From positions 1 to 20,473 of the forward strand of contig CAKTHW010000023.1 in the NCBI GenBank assembly GCA_934565425.1: 20,473 nucleotides of DNA. Direction: 5' to 3'. Below are positions 1 to 7,724 of this stretch, in pieces. Source of the DNA: an uncultured Oscillospiraceae bacterium (GTDB taxonomy: Bacteria; Bacillota; Clostridia; Oscillospirales; Oscillospiraceae). The position numbers and the translations under genes were made by a program. Positions within the stretch are counted from its first letter, which is position 1. Each line of letters starts with the position of its first letter. The notes beneath the pieces were generated by a model. That model saw only the letters and a program-made list of their open reading frames with translations. It did no database searches and had not been told where the DNA came from.

Positions 1-1
1 G

Positions 2-271
2 TTAGAACGCCTAAAAAATATCTGGACTTGGGTCTCCATCGTCCTCCTCATCCTCTGCGTCCTTTGTTACCTGCTGGCCAACCCAGTCCTATGGGTCTCC
101 GAAGCGCCCCGCTCCTCCAATCCCTGGCTCACCCTCTTAGCACTGGTCTGCCTGGCGTTTCAGACGGCTATTCAGTGGAAAAAGCTCCGCGAGCCTGTGT
201 GGAGCTGCAACTGGGAGTGGTTCGCCATCATCATCGGAACCTATCTGCTGTTCACCTTTTATCCTGGATGA
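2..271 (+). CDS. Membrane protein, 3' part only (start lies before the window)
   Basis: An open frame runs from base 2 to a TGA at 269-271 with no start codon in the correct frame near the edge, so only the last 89 codons are visible. The peptide begins LERLKNIWTWVSIVLLILCV. It has two clear hydrophobic segments (about residues 8-28 and 44-57), a basic/Trp-rich stretch (QWKKLREPVW), and a third hydrophobic segment near the C-terminus (WFAIIIGTYLLFTFYP). I do not recognise the family. It is followed 22 bases later by another small membrane protein with its own good ribosome binding site, so the two are probably co-transcribed. An overlapping frame (28-297) looks open but gives a Pro/Arg/His-rich non-membrane peptide and is not the gene. 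Confidence 0.7.
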   Translation, partial: LERLKNIWTWVSIVLLILCVLCYLLANPVLWVSEAPRSSNPWLTLLALVCLAFQTAIQWKKLREPVWSCNWEWFAIIIGTYLLFTFYPG

Positions 272-293
272 TCTCGCATAAGGAGGGAACAAC

Positions 294-566
294 ATGATAC
301 GAAAAGACTGGAAAAGCCCTTGGTTTTGGATGAACATTGTGCTGCTTTTTATTTGGGCTCTCTTTTATACGTTAGCCTGTGGCCTATACGCCCGTCCCAT
401 CGTCACAAACATTTGGTATATGCTCCTAGCACTTCTCACGCTCATTCCCTCTTATTTCTGCGGGAAAAAGCTAGACCCGCCCATTCCTGTCGGAGGTCAG
501 GTGTTTCTGACCATCGGCGCTTACCTCGTCTGCACTTTTTTACCCCGCTTTGTCAACAAGAGCTGA
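294..566 (+). CDS. Small membrane protein of unknown function (90 aa)
   Basis: The ATG at 294 is preceded by AAGGAGGG at 280-287 with a 6-base gap, an excellent ribosome binding site that fixes the start. The 90-residue product begins with a basic segment (MIRKDWKSPW). Three hydrophobic stretches follow, at about residues 11-30, 40-56 and 69-86, and the tail is short and basic (RFVNKS). It resembles its upstream neighbour in style: small, Trp-rich, polytopic, with no soluble domain. That suggests a two-gene membrane unit, possibly subunits of one complex, but this is inference from size and adjacency. I recognise no family motif. No obvious terminator follows it; the proS promoter starts about 20 bases after its stop. 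Confidence 0.75.
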   Translation: MIRKDWKSPWFWMNIVLLFIWALFYTLACGLYARPIVTNIWYMLLALLTLIPSYFCGKKLDPPIPVGGQVFLTIGAYLVCTFLPRFVNKS

Positions 567-587
567 GCCAATATTAGACCCCGTTCC

Positions 588-617
588 TTGACAATCTATC
601 ACTCTATGCCGTAAAAT
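588..617 (+). promoter_or_regulatory. Sigma-A promoter for proS
   Basis: TTGACA at 588-593, an 18-base spacer, and TAAAAT at 612-617. The -35 is a perfect match and the -10 has one mismatch. It lies about 75 bases before the proS start. The leader is too short for a T-box. Confidence 0.7.
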
Positions 618-692
618 GGGCTGTATGACGATTCTCATCCCCCAGGGAGGGAGATACGATAGATCACAAAGGAAAAGAGTTGATTGCGCACT

Positions 693-2135
693 ATGGCAAA
701 ACAGGATAAGAAACAGGTCAAAGAGATCACCTCCATGGAGGAAAACTTTACCCAATGGTATACGGACATCTGCCTGAAGGCGGAGATGGTGGACTACGCC
801 AGCGTCAAGGGCTTTATGATCATGCGCCCCTATGGCTACGCCATCTGGGAGAACATGGTCAACATCATGGACGGCATGTTCAAGAAGACCGGTCACGTGA
901 ACGTGGCCATGCCCCTGCTCATCCCCGAAAGCCTGCTGAAAAAGGAAGGCGAGCTGGTCAACGGCTTCGCTCCCGAAGTGGCTTGGGTCACCTCCGGCGG
1001 TTCCGATCCTCTGGAAGAACGGCTGGCCATCCGCCCCACTTCCGAGACCATGTTCTGCGACCACTGGGCACACGTGCTCCACTCCTGGCGTCAGTTGCCC
1101 ATGCTGTACAACCAGTGGTGCAGCGTTGTCCGCTGGGAAAAGACCACCCGCCCCTTCCTCCGCAGCCGTGAATTCTGGTGGCAGGAAGGCCACACCATCC
1201 ACGAGACCGCTGAGGAAGCCATCGCTGAGACCGAACAGCAGCTGTACTGCTATGTGGACTTCTGCCGGGACGCTCTGGCCATCCCCGTGGTCACCGGCCG
1301 CAAGACCGAGAAAGAAAAGTTCGCCGGCGCCGAAGCCACCTACACCATCGAAGCCATGATGAAGGACGGTAAGACCCTCCAATCCGGCACCAGCCACTAC
1401 TTTGGCGACAAGTTCTCCCGCGCCTATGACGTAACCTTCACCGGTCGGGACAACAAATTGCAGTATCCCCATCAGACCTCTTGGGGCTCCACCACTCGCC
1501 TCATCGGCGCTGTCATCATGACCCACGGCGATGACAACGGCCTCATCCTGCCCCCGCCCATCGCCCCCATCCAGGTGGTGGTCATTCCCGTGGCACAGCA
1601 CAAGGAAGGCGTGCTGGATGCCGCTTATGCGCTGGAAGCCCGCCTGAAGGACATCGGCCTGCGCTGCAAGTGCGACGACTCCGACCAGTCCAACGGCTGG
1701 AAGTATGCAGAGTATGAGATGAAGGGTGTGCCCCTCCGCGTGGAGATTGGCCCCAAGGACATCGAGAAGGAACAGTGCGTCATCGTCCGTCGTGACACTG
1801 GCGAGAAGACCTTCGTGCCTCTGGCAGAGCTGGAAGAGAAGGTTCAGGAGCTGCTGAAGGCACTGCACACCAACCTGTACGAGAGCGCTAAGAAGCGTCT
1901 GGAAGAGAACACCTACGCTTGCACCACCGTGGAAGAAGTCAAGGCCAACATGGAAAAGCGTAAGGGCTTTGCCAAGACCATGTGGTGTGGCAACCTGGCC
2001 TGCGAGCTGGCCATGAAGGAACTGGCTGGCGTCAGCAGCCGCTGCATCCCCTTCGATCAGGAGAAGATCAGCGACGTCTGCCCGGTCTGCGGCAAGCCGG
2101 CAAAGCATATGGTTTACTGGGGCGTTGCATACTAA
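693..2135 (+). CDS. proS: Prolyl-tRNA synthetase, archaeal/eukaryote-like (type 3) form
   Basis: Class II aminoacyl-tRNA synthetase that charges tRNA-Pro with proline in the cytoplasm. From the ATG at 693 it is 480 residues, the usual length of the short ProRS type without the editing insertion. Visible features are [10 protein letters not shown] at 111-120, the motif 2 region [20 protein letters not shown] at about 147-166, and the motif 3 region at about 262-284 ([11 protein letters not shown], then HGDDNG). An anticodon-binding domain spans about 295-395. A C-terminal domain has four zinc-type cysteines (C432, C437, C463, C466) and ends in the conserved terminal tyrosine (Y480). A TTG three codons upstream (684) is the alternative start: AAAGGA at 668-673 is spaced better for it, but family length favours 693. 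The gene stands alone between its own promoter and the terminator at 2154-2182. Confidence 0.95.
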   Translation: MAKQDKKQVKEITSMEENFTQWYTDICLKAEMVDYASVKGFMIMRPYGYAIWENMVNIMDGMFKKTGHVNVAMPLLIPESLLKKEGELVNGFAPEVAWVTSGGSDPLEERLAIRPTSETMFCDHWAHVLHSWRQLPMLYNQWCSVVRWEKTTRPFLRSREFWWQEGHTIHETAEEAIAETEQQLYCYVDFCRDALAIPVVTGRKTEKEKFAGAEATYTIEAMMKDGKTLQSGTSHYFGDKFSRAYDVTFTGRDNKLQYPHQTSWGSTTRLIGAVIMTHGDDNGLILPPPIAPIQVVVIPVAQHKEGVLDAAYALEARLKDIGLRCKCDDSDQSNGWKYAEYEMKGVPLRVEIGPKDIEKEQCVIVRRDTGEKTFVPLAELEEKVQELLKALHTNLYESAKKRLEENTYACTTVEEVKANMEKRKGFAKTMWCGNLACELAMKELAGVSSRCIPFDQEKISDVCPVCGKPAKHMVYWGVAY

Positions 2136-2153
2136 TTCACACAATGACACGTT

Positions 2154-2182
2154 CGGGCGGTCTGTACAGACCGCCCGTTTTT
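2154..2182 (+). terminator. Rho-independent terminator of proS
   Basis: CGGGCGGTCTG is followed directly by its inverted copy, so 2154-2177 is a perfect palindrome (GTAC centre), followed by TTTTT. It sits 18 bases after the proS stop and just before the ribosome binding site of the next gene. Confidence 0.85.
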
Positions 2183-2200
2183 GTTAGAAGGAGGCTTCCC

Positions 2201-3130
2201 ATGGGCATCATCGAACGGATGCAAAGCAGAACCCCTATGCTGATGGAGGCGGCGTTGGGCGAACGTCTCAAAAGTGAATACCACCTAGTACCCGACGAAC
2301 AGGTCGCCCTGGCCGGTATCCTCTACCAGCCCGGCGGCCGGGAGGCGCTTAAAAGTCTCTGGCAGGAGTACATCACCATTGCCGCCGCCCATCACCTCCC
2401 CATCCTGCTCACCACCCCCACCCGCCGAGTCAACCGGGAGCGGGCGGAGCACTTTGTCCACCGTGACACGGTCATTTCCGACCACGTGGCGCTGCTGCGG
2501 GAGCTGCAAGGGCAGGCGTCCGGGGAAGTGTACATCGGCGGTCTAATGGGCTGTCGCGGAGATGCTTACACGGGAAAAGGTTGTCTTTCCACGGAAGAAG
2601 CCTTGGAATTTCACCGGTGGCAGGCGGAACAGTTCCGAAACAGCCCGGTGGATTTCCTCATGGCAGGTATCCTGCCCACCCTGCCGGAGGCCATGGGACT
2701 GGCGCAGGCCATGAGCGAGACCGGGTTTCCCTACCTCATCAGCTTCACCATCCAACCGGACGGCTGCCTCATCGACGGCACTCCCATTTCTGACGCCATC
2801 CAGACCATCGACCAGTTTGTAGACCGTCCACCCCTGGGCTACATGACCAACTGCGTCCACCCGACCATTTTGGCCCAGGCGCTGGCGCAGTCCTGCAACC
2901 AAACGGCAGCCGTCCAAGACCGGTTCCTAGGCATCCAGGCCAACACGGTGGCGGACAGCTACGGAAACCTGGAACGGGGCATCAACCTGAAACCCACCGG
3001 CTCCAAAGGGCTGGCGCGGGAGATGATGCGCCTGCGGGAGCGGTACGGTCTCTCTCTGTTCGGCGGCTGCTGCGGCACTGACGGGCGCTATCTGGAGGCT
3101 ATGGCACAGGGGCTGGATGGACAGCTCTGA
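2201..3130 (+). CDS. Homocysteine S-methyltransferase family protein
   Basis: Stand-alone homocysteine S-methyltransferase domain of 309 residues, like MmuM/BHMT. These enzymes transfer a methyl group from a donor such as S-methylmethionine or betaine to homocysteine to make methionine. The three zinc-binding cysteines that activate the homocysteine thiol are present: C218 in MTNCVHP, and C290/C291 in LFGGCCGTDGRYLEAM. There is no cobalamin- or folate-binding module, so it is not a MetH. The methyl donor cannot be read from the sequence. The start at 2201 is set by AAGGAGG at 2188-2194 (6-base gap); an in-frame extension back to 1982 would overlap proS and lacks a ribosome binding site. It lies behind the proS terminator, so expression needs read-through or a promoter I could not identify. 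A terminator follows at 3142. Confidence 0.88.
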   Translation: MGIIERMQSRTPMLMEAALGERLKSEYHLVPDEQVALAGILYQPGGREALKSLWQEYITIAAAHHLPILLTTPTRRVNRERAEHFVHRDTVISDHVALLRELQGQASGEVYIGGLMGCRGDAYTGKGCLSTEEALEFHRWQAEQFRNSPVDFLMAGILPTLPEAMGLAQAMSETGFPYLISFTIQPDGCLIDGTPISDAIQTIDQFVDRPPLGYMTNCVHPTILAQALAQSCNQTAAVQDRFLGIQANTVADSYGNLERGINLKPTGSKGLAREMMRLRERYGLSLFGGCCGTDGRYLEAMAQGLDGQL

Positions 3131-3141
3131 AAACGCAGAAA

Positions 3142-3175
3142 AGCGGTCGTTCTCTTGGAACGACCGCTCTTTTGC
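3142..3175. terminator. Bidirectional terminator between the methyltransferase gene and secG
   Basis: AGCGGTCGTTC (3142-3152) and GAACGACCGCT (3158-3168) form an 11-bp stem with a 5-base loop. TCTTTT follows on the plus strand and TTTTC on the minus strand. It lies between two convergent genes and can serve both. Confidence 0.85.
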
Positions 3176-3202
3176 GATACGAAAAATGTGTTCAGCTTGT
3201 CC

Positions 3203-3439
3203 TCAGATCAGGTTCAGAACCAGAACTGCTGCCATGAAGATGAAGGAGACCCACTTGGTGATGCGCGCGAGCTTTGCGTCCCAGGTGTTCTTCTTGTGGT
3301 TGGACAGGAAGGTGTCGCTGCCGCCGCTGAGGGCGCCCGCCACGCCGGAATTCTTGCCGGACTGGAGCAGGACCACGCAGATGAGGAACAGGCAGGCGAT
3401 GAAGATGATGATGGTCAGAACCAGTTGTGCAGTAGACAT
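3203..3439 (-). CDS. secG: Preprotein translocase subunit SecG
   Basis: Small subunit of the SecYEG channel in the cytoplasmic membrane, assisting SecA-driven protein export. The 78-residue product has the SecG layout. Transmembrane segment 1 is at about residues 5-26 (LVLTIIIFIACLFLICVVLL). The conserved loop QSGKNSGVAGALSGGSDTFL comes next, followed by a basic NHKKNTWDAKLARITKW stretch, then transmembrane segment 2 at the C-terminus. The start at 3439 (MSTAQ) is preceded by AAAGGAAG with a 9-base gap; the open frame extends 20 codons further upstream but those codons do not look like SecG. It is transcribed divergently from gdpP, from a promoter at 3515-3543, and ends about 35 bases before the shared terminator. 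Confidence 0.93.
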   Translation of the reverse strand: MSTAQLVLTIIIFIACLFLICVVLLQSGKNSGVAGALSGGSDTFLSNHKKNTWDAKLARITKWVSFIFMAAVLVLNLI

Positions 3440-3514
3440 AGGTCGATACTTCCTTTCAAGCATTTCAAAAACCGTTCCGGTAGAGGAAACGTCATACATT
3501 CAGATATATTCATG

Positions 3515-3543
3515 ATTTTAACACAACCGTGTGAAAAACGCAA
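3515..3543 (-). promoter_or_regulatory. Sigma-A promoter for secG
   Basis: Read on the minus strand: TTGCGT, a 17-base spacer, TAAAAT. It lies about 75 bases upstream of the secG start, in the divergent secG/gdpP spacer. Confidence 0.6.
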
Positions 3544-3596
3544 GGGGATTTTTCCAGCCTCACCGGTAAATTTGCAGCTTCTGCCGCCCATTCACC

Positions 3597-3625
3597 TTGT
3601 ATTCCACAGGAAAATTTGGTATAAT
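3597..3625 (+). promoter_or_regulatory. Sigma-A promoter (extended -10) for the gdpP operon
   Basis: TTGTAT at 3597-3602, a 17-base spacer, and a perfect TATAAT at 3620-3625 preceded by TGG (extended -10). It lies 55 bases upstream of the gdpP start. Confidence 0.75.
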
Positions 3626-3679
3626 AAAAAATCAAAATGTCACATTATCCCTTTGATTTTTTAAGGTAGGATTTTCGCT

Positions 3680-5677
3680 ATGAATCAACTGTTAAACCGG
3701 CTGCCAGAAGCCCAGACCAAGCTGTTTTTCGGCGTCCTCATCCTCTTCGCCGCCATCACAGTCTACTTCTCCCCCCTTCTGGCCGCCATCGAAATTCTCA
3801 TCACGGCGCTCCTGCTGGTCTACCACCTGCTCACCCGCCGTTCCCGAGAACAGAAAGTAAACGGTTTCATCGACACCCTCAGCCGGAACATCACCCAAGC
3901 CGGCAAGGACACCATGACCAACTCCCCCTTCCCCATGGTCATCTTCCGACCGGAAAACGGGGAAGTCATCTGGAGCAACGACCGGTTCCTGGACCTGTGC
4001 AGCGACCGGGACCACATCTTCGACACCCATATCACCACGGCGGTGCCCAAGTTCTCCGCCCAGTGGCTCTTTGATGGGAAGACACAATGCCCGGACGAGT
4101 ACGTCATCCAGGGACGGCGCTACCAGGTCTTCGGCCAGCTGGTCAGCGTGGGCAACGAGGAGCACCCTAGCTATGTGGCCACCACCTACTGGCTGGACGT
4201 GACCGACTTCAGCGACATCCGGGACCGCTACTACGCCACCCGTCCGGTGGTCTCCATCATCACCATCGACAACTACGAGGAGCTGATCCGCAACTCCACC
4301 GACAGCCGCCGTGCCAAAGTCCGCACCGGCATCGAACGGGAGATCACCAAGTGGATCGCCCCCACCAACGGTCTGGTCTGCCGGTATGACCGAGACCGCT
4401 ACCTGTTCATCTTTGAAGAGCAGCACCTGGCCGCCTATCGTCAGAGCAAATTCGCCCTGCTGGAGGCCGTGCAGAAGATCACCGGCCCCTATGGCCTCAC
4501 CGCCACCCTCTCCATCGGCATCGGCGTGGGGAGCACCTTTGAAGAGATGTTCCAGTTCGCCACCCTGGCGTTGGAAATGGCTCTCAGCCGCGGCGGCGAC
4601 CAGGTGGTCATCAAGAATCCGGAGACCTTCGAGTTCTACGGCGGCCGCTCCAAGGAGACGGAACGGCGCACCAAGGTCAAGAGCCGGGTCATGGCCAGCG
4701 CTTTGGACAAGCTCATTTCCGCCTCCTCTCAGGTCATCGTCATGGGACACAAATTCTCCGACCTGGACTCGGTGGGCGCTGCCGCTGGCATCTGCGCCAT
4801 CTCCCGTGCCCGGAACATCCCCGCTTATATCGTCCGGGAGGACACCCCCGTCCCCGGCACCATTATGATGAAGCGCCTGGCCGCTCTGCCGGAGTACGCC
4901 GGTGTGTTCCTGACCAGATCGGAAGCAGAAGCCAAATTGGACTCCCGCACCCTAGTGGTGGTGGTGGACACCAACCGCCCCGATCAGGTGGTCTGCCCCA
5001 ACCTGCTCAACGCCGCCCGACGCATCGCAGTCATTGACCACCACCGCCGCGCAGTGGATTATATCGCCAACGCGGCGCTGAATTACCACGAACCCTATGC
5101 CTCCTCTGCAGCCGAGCTGACGGCGGAGCTGATGCAGTATATCATCGAACCCACCGACCTGCTCCGCACCGAAGCAGAAGCGCTGCTGGCGGGCATCGTG
5201 CTGGACACCAAGAACTTCACCCTGCGCACCGGCGGACGCACCTTCGAGGCCGCCGCCTTCCTCCGCCGCTGCGGCGGGGACACCAGTGAAGTCCACAAGC
5301 TGTTCCAGAACAACCTGACCGATATGGTCCACAAATTCGAGATCATCAAAAACGCCACCCTCTGCCACGACTGCGTGGTCGTGGCCGCTTCCAACCTGCC
5401 GGTGAACCGCATCATCGCCGCCCAGGCTGCGGACGAGCTCATCAACGTCCAGGGCATCAAAGCCTCCTTCGTCCTCTTCCCGGAAGAGGATAAGGTCGTC
5501 ATCTCCGGCCGCAGCGGCAGCGACATCAACGTGCAGGGCATCCTGGAGACCCTGGGCGGCGGCGGCAACGGCGCGGCAGCTGGCGCACAGCTGTCGGATA
5601 CCTCGGTGGAGGCCGCGTACACCCGTTTGATGGTCGCCATTGACGATTACTTCAGTGACGAGCCGGAGACCACCTGA
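3680..5677 (+). CDS. gdpP: Cyclic-di-AMP phosphodiesterase GdpP (YybT family, DHH/DHHA1)
   Basis: Membrane-bound enzyme that hydrolyses the second messenger c-di-AMP to pApA, controlling potassium balance and wall stress in Firmicutes. At 665 residues it has the normal length and domain order. Two transmembrane helices lie at about 13-51, a PAS-type sensor at about 80-180, and a degenerate GGDEF domain at about 185-315 (GGDQ at 305-308). A DHH domain spans about 345-515, and a DHHA1 domain about 570-655. Metal-binding residues of the DHH domain are visible: H357, D361 and D363 in GHKFSDLDS, D430 in VVVVDTN, DHH at 453-455, and D509 in GIVLDTKNF. One oddity is that the DHHA1 glycine motif reads GGGGN (626-630), where this family normally has histidine after the glycines. 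It heads the gdpP-rplI-dnaB order typical of Firmicutes. Confidence 0.93.
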   Translation: MNQLLNRLPEAQTKLFFGVLILFAAITVYFSPLLAAIEILITALLLVYHLLTRRSREQKVNGFIDTLSRNITQAGKDTMTNSPFPMVIFRPENGEVIWSNDRFLDLCSDRDHIFDTHITTAVPKFSAQWLFDGKTQCPDEYVIQGRRYQVFGQLVSVGNEEHPSYVATTYWLDVTDFSDIRDRYYATRPVVSIITIDNYEELIRNSTDSRRAKVRTGIEREITKWIAPTNGLVCRYDRDRYLFIFEEQHLAAYRQSKFALLEAVQKITGPYGLTATLSIGIGVGSTFEEMFQFATLALEMALSRGGDQVVIKNPETFEFYGGRSKETERRTKVKSRVMASALDKLISASSQVIVMGHKFSDLDSVGAAAGICAISRARNIPAYIVREDTPVPGTIMMKRLAALPEYAGVFLTRSEAEAKLDSRTLVVVVDTNRPDQVVCPNLLNAARRIAVIDHHRRAVDYIANAALNYHEPYASSAAELTAELMQYIIEPTDLLRTEAEALLAGIVLDTKNFTLRTGGRTFEAAAFLRRCGGDTSEVHKLFQNNLTDMVHKFEIIKNATLCHDCVVVAASNLPVNRIIAAQAADELINVQGIKASFVLFPEEDKVVISGRSGSDINVQGILETLGGGGNGAAAGAQLSDTSVEAAYTRLMVAIDDYFSDEPETT

Positions 5678-5748
5678 CTTGACGCTGTTGCAAATATGCT
5701 TGGGAGCATTTCTCCCCAAACTACATCTCTTAACAGGAGGTATTCATC

Positions 5749-6192
5749 ATGAAAGTTATCTTACAGGAAGACGTAAAGGGCAAGGGCAAGAAAGGCCAGT
5801 TGATCGATGTTTCTGACGGCTACGCCCGGAATTTCCTGCTGCCGAAGAAGCTGGCGGTCACCGCCACTGCGGACAACATCAACACCCAGAAACTGATGGA
5901 CAAGGCACGCCGGGAACGGGAAGCCGCTGAAAAGGAAGCTGCTATGGAGCTGTCCAAGAAGCTGAAGGACTGCCCCGTCATCGTCACCGCTAAGGCTGGC
6001 GCCGGTGAAAAGCTGTTCGGCAGCGTCACCACCAAGGAGATCTCCGACGCCATCAAGGAACAGTATGGCTTCGACATCGCCAAGACCAAGCTGGTCAGCG
6101 AACCCATCAAGGCATTTGGCACCTATGACGTCAAGTGCAAGCTGGGCTACGAGATCACCGGCGTGGTCAAAGTCACCGTCAAAGAAGGTTGA
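5749..6192 (+). CDS. rplI: 50S ribosomal protein L9
   Basis: Large-subunit ribosomal protein that binds 23S rRNA and helps maintain reading frame. The 147-residue product carries the L9 signature near the N-terminus ([20 protein letters not shown], then LLPKKLA). The long charged connecting helix (about 45-75) and the C-terminal domain with [11 protein letters not shown] are also visible. The start at 5749 follows AGGAGG at about 5735-5740. It lies 71 bases after gdpP, with only a small hairpin in the gap (TGCT/AGCA around 5698-5709), so it is probably co-transcribed with gdpP. A 185-base spacer rich in hairpins separates it from dnaB. Confidence 0.96.
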   Translation: MKVILQEDVKGKGKKGQLIDVSDGYARNFLLPKKLAVTATADNINTQKLMDKARREREAAEKEAAMELSKKLKDCPVIVTAKAGAGEKLFGSVTTKEISDAIKEQYGFDIAKTKLVSEPIKAFGTYDVKCKLGYEITGVVKVTVKEG

Positions 6193-6199
6193 TCCCACT

Positions 6200-6310
6200 C
6201 CCTGCCGCCCGGCAGGGATGCTCTGGCAGGGTCTCCCCTGCCCCACCACATAGGCCGCGGCGTCTGTTCCGGTCCGCGCAGCAGACCATCGGACGCCTGC
6301 GGCCTATGTG
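6200..6310 (+). repeat. Three consecutive hairpins in the rplI-dnaB spacer
   Basis: Two small hairpins share one stem: CCCTGCC/GGCAGGG at 6200-6217 (loop GCCC), and GGCAGGG/CCCTGCC at 6225-6242 (loop TCTC). Because the arms are the same sequence in opposite order, they can also pair with each other. A large inverted repeat follows, with arms at 6247-6264 and 6292-6310. The arms match over 18 bases with one bulge, and a shorter stem is possible inside the loop (TCCGGTC against GACCATCGGA). None is followed by a T-run, so they are not ordinary terminators. They may modulate the rplI/dnaB transcript ratio by processing or stabilisation (inference). Confidence 0.7.
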
Positions 6311-6377
6311 CCGTTCCTTGCGCTCTGTTGCCGGGGCGCGTCCGATCCCTTTTAGAAGTTAGAAGCAGGTGAACCCC

Positions 6378-7721
6378 ATGGAGGAAGAACTTCTCTACCG
6401 ACAGCCTCCCCATTCACTGGAGGCAGAATACTCTGTATTGGGCAGTATGCTCATCGACAGTCACTGCATCCCCCAGGTCATTGAGGCGCTGAAGGCAGAG
6501 GACTTCTACCAGGAGCAGAATCAGGCCCTTTTCCGCACCATCCACACCATGTTCAGCCACGCCAAGGTCATCGACCCGGTGACGGTGCTGGAACAGATGC
6601 GGCTGGAGAGCGACCTGGACGAGGCCACCTCTCGGAACTACGTGCTGCAGCTGGTGGACGTGACCCCCACGGCGGCCAATGTGAAGGAGTACATCGAGAT
6701 TGTCCGGGACCGCTCCCTCATGCGCAAGGTCGCCCAGACCATGGACGACGTTCTGGGGATGATCCAGCGGAAGGAAGGCTCCGGCCAGGAGATTTTGGAG
6801 GCAGCGGAGCAGCGCATCTACGCCATCCGGCAAGGGCGTGCCACCCAGGGGCTCATCCCCATCTCCCAGGTCATCCAGGACGTCTACGGCCGCCTGGAAG
6901 AGCTGGCCGCCAACGACGACCATATGCCCGGCCTGTCCACCGGCCTGACCGACCTGGACCGAGCCATCTCCGGCCTGAACAACTCCGACCTGATCCTGCT
7001 GGCCGCCCGTCCCGGCATGGGTAAGACCTCAATGGCGCTAAACCTGCTCCTGAACGTGGGGAAATCCTCCGGAAAGAGCGCCGTCTTCTTCTCCCTGGAA
7101 ATGAGTCGGGAACAGCTGGCCATGCGCCTGCTGTCCAACGAGGCGTTCATCGACAATAAAAAGCTCACCACCGGCGACCTGAACGACGAGGACTGGGGCA
7201 AGATTGCCCTGGCCTGCGCCGCTTTGAATCAAACCAACATTTTGATCGACGACAACCCCATGCTGACGGTGGCGGATATGCTGGCCAAGTGCCGACGGGT
7301 GGAAAACCTGGGGCTGATCTGCATCGACTACCTCCAGCTCATGCAGTCCTCTGGCGGCAAGAGCTACGCTGGGGAAAACCGACAGCAGGCAGTCAGCGAC
7401 ATCTCCCGTTCGCTGAAGATCATGGCCAAGGAACTGAACGTCCCCGTGCTCTGCCTGAGCCAGCTCTCCCGTGCCAACGAGTCCCGTTCGGATAAGCGCC
7501 CCATGCTGTCCGACCTGCGTGAATCGGGCGCCATCGAACAGGATGCGGATATTGTCATGTTCCTCTACCGAGACGACTATTATAATCCCGAGAGCGAATA
7601 CCGCAATCAGGCCGAGTGCATCATCGCCAAAAACCGCCACGGCGAGACCGGCAAGGTCATGCTCCAGTGGCTGCCCGAGTTCACCACCTTCTCCGGTCTG
7701 GACTGGCAGCATCAGGAGTAA
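6378..7721 (+). CDS. dnaB: Replicative DNA helicase DnaB (DnaC of Bacillus)
   Basis: Hexameric RecA-fold helicase that unwinds DNA at the replication fork and recruits primase. It has 447 residues. The N-terminal domain (about 8-110) carries PPHSLEAEYSVLGSMLID. The ATPase domain has Walker A ARPGMGKT at 210-217, Walker B region ICIDYLQLM at 314-322, SQLSR at 361-365, RESGAIEQDAD at 381-391, and the arginine-finger region AKNRHGETG around R420. No intein or insertion is seen. ATG 6378 is preferred over an in-frame GTG at 6369, because AGCAGG at 6364-6369 is correctly spaced for the ATG and overlaps the GTG. Its stop is only 3 bases from the tilS start, indicating translational coupling. Confidence 0.96.
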   Translation: MEEELLYRQPPHSLEAEYSVLGSMLIDSHCIPQVIEALKAEDFYQEQNQALFRTIHTMFSHAKVIDPVTVLEQMRLESDLDEATSRNYVLQLVDVTPTAANVKEYIEIVRDRSLMRKVAQTMDDVLGMIQRKEGSGQEILEAAEQRIYAIRQGRATQGLIPISQVIQDVYGRLEELAANDDHMPGLSTGLTDLDRAISGLNNSDLILLAARPGMGKTSMALNLLLNVGKSSGKSAVFFSLEMSREQLAMRLLSNEAFIDNKKLTTGDLNDEDWGKIALACAALNQTNILIDDNPMLTVADMLAKCRRVENLGLICIDYLQLMQSSGGKSYAGENRQQAVSDISRSLKIMAKELNVPVLCLSQLSRANESRSDKRPMLSDLRESGAIEQDADIVMFLYRDDYYNPESEYRNQAECIIAKNRHGETGKVMLQWLPEFTTFSGLDWQHQE

Positions 7722-7724
7722 GCC

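Noticed and set aside
28..297. Open frame at the left edge in frame 1
   Set aside because: Its peptide is Pro/His/Arg-rich, while frame 2 of the same DNA gives a coherent multi-pass membrane protein ending at 271.
567..692. T-box or other riboswitch upstream of proS
   Set aside because: Only about 75 bases separate the promoter from the start. No T-box sequence or terminator/antiterminator pair is visible.
540..2150. Long minus-strand open frame (536 codons) opposite proS
   Set aside because: It is the antisense shadow of a GC-rich, codon-biased real gene, with His/Gly/Val-rich nonsense composition. The plus strand encodes an unmistakable prolyl-tRNA synthetase.
1982..2200. Upstream extension of the homocysteine methyltransferase
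   Set aside because: It would overlap proS and its terminator. The AAGGAGG at 2188 points to ATG 2201, and the extra residues are out-of-frame proS sequence.
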